Shown here piece after piece: positions 15,166 through 16,865 of a DNA stretch of 16,865 nt; within the stretch, counting starts at the first letter, position 1; each line of letters begins with the position of its first letter. This DNA comes from Microcaldota archaeon (GTDB lineage Archaea; Micrarchaeota; Micrarchaeia; Micrarchaeales; Micrarchaeaceae), in assembly GCA_021836925.1 (NCBI GenBank), contig JAKBHG010000003.1:1-16865 (forward strand), written 5' to 3'. The translations under genes were made by a program, and so were the position numbers. The notes under the pieces were generated by a model, which had not been told where the DNA came from, searched no databases, and saw only the letters and a program-made list of their open reading frames with translations.

Positions 15166-16053
15166 ATGGATTGCAATGAAAAAGTAGAGGTGCAGAAGGC
15201 CCAGTCGGCTATGGAGTACCTGATGACGTACGGCTGGGCGATACTTGTCATTGCAGTAGTGCTAGGGGTTCTGTTTCAGCTCGGCGTTTTCAACAGCAGT
15301 AATCTTGGACCCAGGGCGCAGCCAGGCTCATGCCATGTCTACAGGCCTGACGGCACCGGGACAACCAACTACATCAGTCTCGAAGGTGCCTGCAACGGCG
15401 AACTGCCGCAGTATGCGGCCACAGGGCAGGGGCAGATCACCATAAGCAAGGAATTTCTGCAGAATAACTCATTTACTATACTGGCGTGGGTATACTGGCC
15501 ACCAGGCACGAATCTAGGTAGTTTTGACCATGGGTATGCCTGGTCTGGCCCTTCCACCCAGGATGAGGGGTTTGGGATATTTGAACGCAGTGACCACTGG
15601 TATCTGAACTTTTATGGCGACGATCTCCAATGCAACGGCGGCCCGGTTGCAGGTAAGTGGTACATGTTCGGTGCGAGTTGGAATAACGCCACAAAAAATC
15701 AGACCATCTGGGTAAATGGGGCACTGAACTGCACTAGAACAAGCTCTGGCTCTTTAGTTACCGGCGAGCCGCTATACCTATTAAGCGCCACAGGCACCTG
15801 GGACGGCACCGCAGCATTAGGTGGCGGGTACGTATCAAACGTGCAGCTGTACAACACCCCGCTGGCTTACAATAGCATAAGGGCCCTTTACCTTGAAGGG
15901 ATCGGCGGCGCGCCAGAAAACCTGCAGAACCTCGTGGGCTGGTGGCCCCTTAACGGGAACGCGCAGGACTACTCGGGAAACATTAAGAACGGGCAGATAA
16001 GCGGAAGCGTCACGTTCACCAGCCAGTGGATGAACGGGTATACTGCGCCGTGA
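15166..16053 (+). CDS. Class III signal peptide-LamG surface protein, first of a tandem pair
   Basis: 295 residues. A 12-residue leader ends in KA, followed by QSAMEYLMTYGW (from Gln13) and a hydrophobic helix, the class III signal peptide processed by prepilin peptidases. The mature part has two cysteines (GSCHV, GACNGELPQY) and then a LamG/concanavalin A-like beta-sandwich (FTILAWVYWPPG; KWYMFGASWN; IWVNG; ending in GIGGAPENLQNLVGWWPLNG then AQDYSG). Such domains bind sugars or proteins outside the cell. ATG at 15166 is chosen because the TATA box would start the message three bases before it. It is most likely a surface adhesin or pilin-like subunit; binding partner unknown. It is followed after four bases by a paralogue. 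Confidence 0.85.
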   Translation: MDCNEKVEVQKAQSAMEYLMTYGWAILVIAVVLGVLFQLGVFNSSNLGPRAQPGSCHVYRPDGTGTTNYISLEGACNGELPQYAATGQGQITISKEFLQNNSFTILAWVYWPPGTNLGSFDHGYAWSGPSTQDEGFGIFERSDHWYLNFYGDDLQCNGGPVAGKWYMFGASWNNATKNQTIWVNGALNCTRTSSGSLVTGEPLYLLSATGTWDGTAALGGGYVSNVQLYNTPLAYNSIRALYLEGIGGAPENLQNLVGWWPLNGNAQDYSGNIKNGQISGSVTFTSQWMNGYTAP

Positions 16054-16865
16054 TAGTATGAAACTGCAATCGGCGATGGAGTACCTGATGACGTACGGAT
16101 GGGCGATACTGATCATCGCGGTCGTCCTCGGGGCCCTGTTCGAACTGGGTATCTTCAACGGCTCTAACCTCGGGCCGCGGGCACAGCCCGGATCGTGCCA
16201 CGTATTCCGGCCAGGAGGGCCAGGCACCAACGCGAACCTGAACCTCGCAGGTGTTTGCAACGGAGAGCTGCCGCAGTACGTGGCGCAGTTCAATGGAGGT
16301 CCAGCCATACTCATATCACCTGTTTCAGAGAATAATGGTTTCCCTGATGGTTATACGATGACCGCATGGGTTAATTATGCAAGCCCTGTTACTGTGTGTG
16401 GCTATGCTCTTGGAATGGAAGATAGTAGCAGCCAGCCACGAGGCGGCTTGGTGCTGTCTTGCAATAGCGAACCTCAGCCATACGGCGAGACCATAAATCA
16501 GACAGGGTACGATGTGGGGGCTCCTCCGGCGACTAAGTCTACGCTATTATTCGGACAGTGGTACTTCATCGCTGTAGATTGGAACGCCTCCGCACAGAGC
16601 ATTTCGTTTTATCTCAACGGTCAGATTGTTGGGTCTCCAGCTACAGATCCTATACTTCCCACGACAATGGTGATGAAGAATACACCCTATTATGTGATAG
16701 GAGGACAGGATACCGGCGGTGGATACAATGGTTATGAAGCGAATGCACAGATGTATAATGCTGCACTGTCGTCAAATGATATAAATGCACTGTATCAGGA
16801 AGGTATAGGTGGCGCACCAATAGCGCTGCAGAACCTCGTAGGGTGGTGGCCCCTTAACGGGAACG
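15205..16865 (+). repeat. Tandem duplication of the pilin-LamG gene
   Basis: The signal-peptide segments (15205-15246 and 16070-16111) are almost identical in DNA, at an offset of 865 bp. The ends GGTGGCCCCTTAACGGGAAC (15941 and 16845) are identical in 20 bases at an offset of 904 bp. The middle parts are diverged in sequence and length. This is a tandem gene duplication with conserved ends and a changing centre. Confidence 0.75.
16058..16865 (+). CDS. Class III signal peptide-LamG surface protein, second copy (3' end outside window)
   Basis: The frame is open from ATG 16058 to the window edge, 269 codons without a stop. It begins MKLQSAMEYLMTYGWAILII, with a leader of just three residues and Leu rather than Ala/Gly before the processed Gln. 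The order of elements repeats the upstream gene: GSNLGPRAQPGSCHV, GVCNGELPQY, a LamG core (YTMTAWVNYAS; QWYFIAVDWN; FYLNG), and the ending GIGGAPIALQNLVGWWPLNGN. The middle is clearly diverged and has different cysteines. The ribosome site GTGAT overlaps the stop of the first gene (TGA at 16051), so the two are coupled. It should extend a further 20-30 residues or more beyond the window. Confidence 0.88.
   Translation, partial: MKLQSAMEYLMTYGWAILIIAVVLGALFELGIFNGSNLGPRAQPGSCHVFRPGGPGTNANLNLAGVCNGELPQYVAQFNGGPAILISPVSENNGFPDGYTMTAWVNYASPVTVCGYALGMEDSSSQPRGGLVLSCNSEPQPYGETINQTGYDVGAPPATKSTLLFGQWYFIAVDWNASAQSISFYLNGQIVGSPATDPILPTTMVMKNTPYYVIGGQDTGGGYNGYEANAQMYNAALSSNDINALYQEGIGGAPIALQNLVGWWPLNGN

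Noticed and set aside
1..16865. CRISPR arrays, insertion sequences, integrases
   Set aside because: No regularly spaced repeats, transposase-like proteins or terminal inverted repeats were found; the only large repeat is the tandem pilin-LamG pair.

Overview
The window reads as a chromosomal piece from an archaeon. It carries fibrillarin, an archaeal-type glutamyl-tRNA synthetase with the archaeal N-terminal extension, a two-thioredoxin-fold protein disulfide oxidoreductase, a long archaeal FKBP, a UPF0200-type kinase, TATA-box promoters with short or absent leaders, and Shine-Dalgarno sites of the GGTGA/GTGAT type. Three surface proteins begin with class III (type IV pilin-like) signal peptides of the QSAMEYLMTYGW kind. 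That, together with LamG-type domains and dense gene packing, suggests a Micrarchaeota (ARMAN-like) DPANN genome. This assignment is an inference from protein style, not from a marker-gene tree.

Layout. Bases 3-548 hold the C-terminal end of an HD-domain phosphohydrolase, convergent with an ArsR-type regulator. The regulator is divergent from a PDO/glutaredoxin-like redox protein, which is followed by a TrpF-like TIM-barrel protein that appears to start at ATT. Bases 4861-2485 (minus strand) form a compact copper operon: a 46-residue YHS protein, a 53-residue Cys/His-rich protein and a Cu(I) P1B ATPase with its own YHS domain. The three genes are chained by ATGA and TAATG overlaps. A tRNA-Asn(GUU) gene follows on the minus strand, then a secreted Ig/CARDB-like protein.

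Bases 10676-6011 (minus strand) look like one transcription unit: a soluble GAF/PAS histidine kinase, a response regulator built as winged helix-REC-degenerate GGDEF, a type IV pilin-like protein, and a UPF0200 kinase. The short spacings and stop-overlapping ribosome sites suggest cotranscription, and place a sensory system directly beside a pilin-like surface protein.

Fibrillarin and a zinc-ribbon/helical-repeat protein lie on the plus strand (10787-12329). They converge on a shortened glutamyl-tRNA synthetase that lacks the usual C-terminal anticodon-binding domain. A membrane-anchored hypothetical protein shares a palindromic bidirectional promoter with the FKBP gene. The window ends in two tandem class III signal peptide-LamG genes, the second cut off by the window edge.

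The most unusual items are the wHTH-REC-degenerate GGDEF response regulator, the truncated GluRS with altered signature motifs, the two small metal-binding proteins ahead of the copper pump, the apparent ATT start codon, and the tandem pilin-LamG pair. No CRISPR array, insertion sequence or rRNA was seen.
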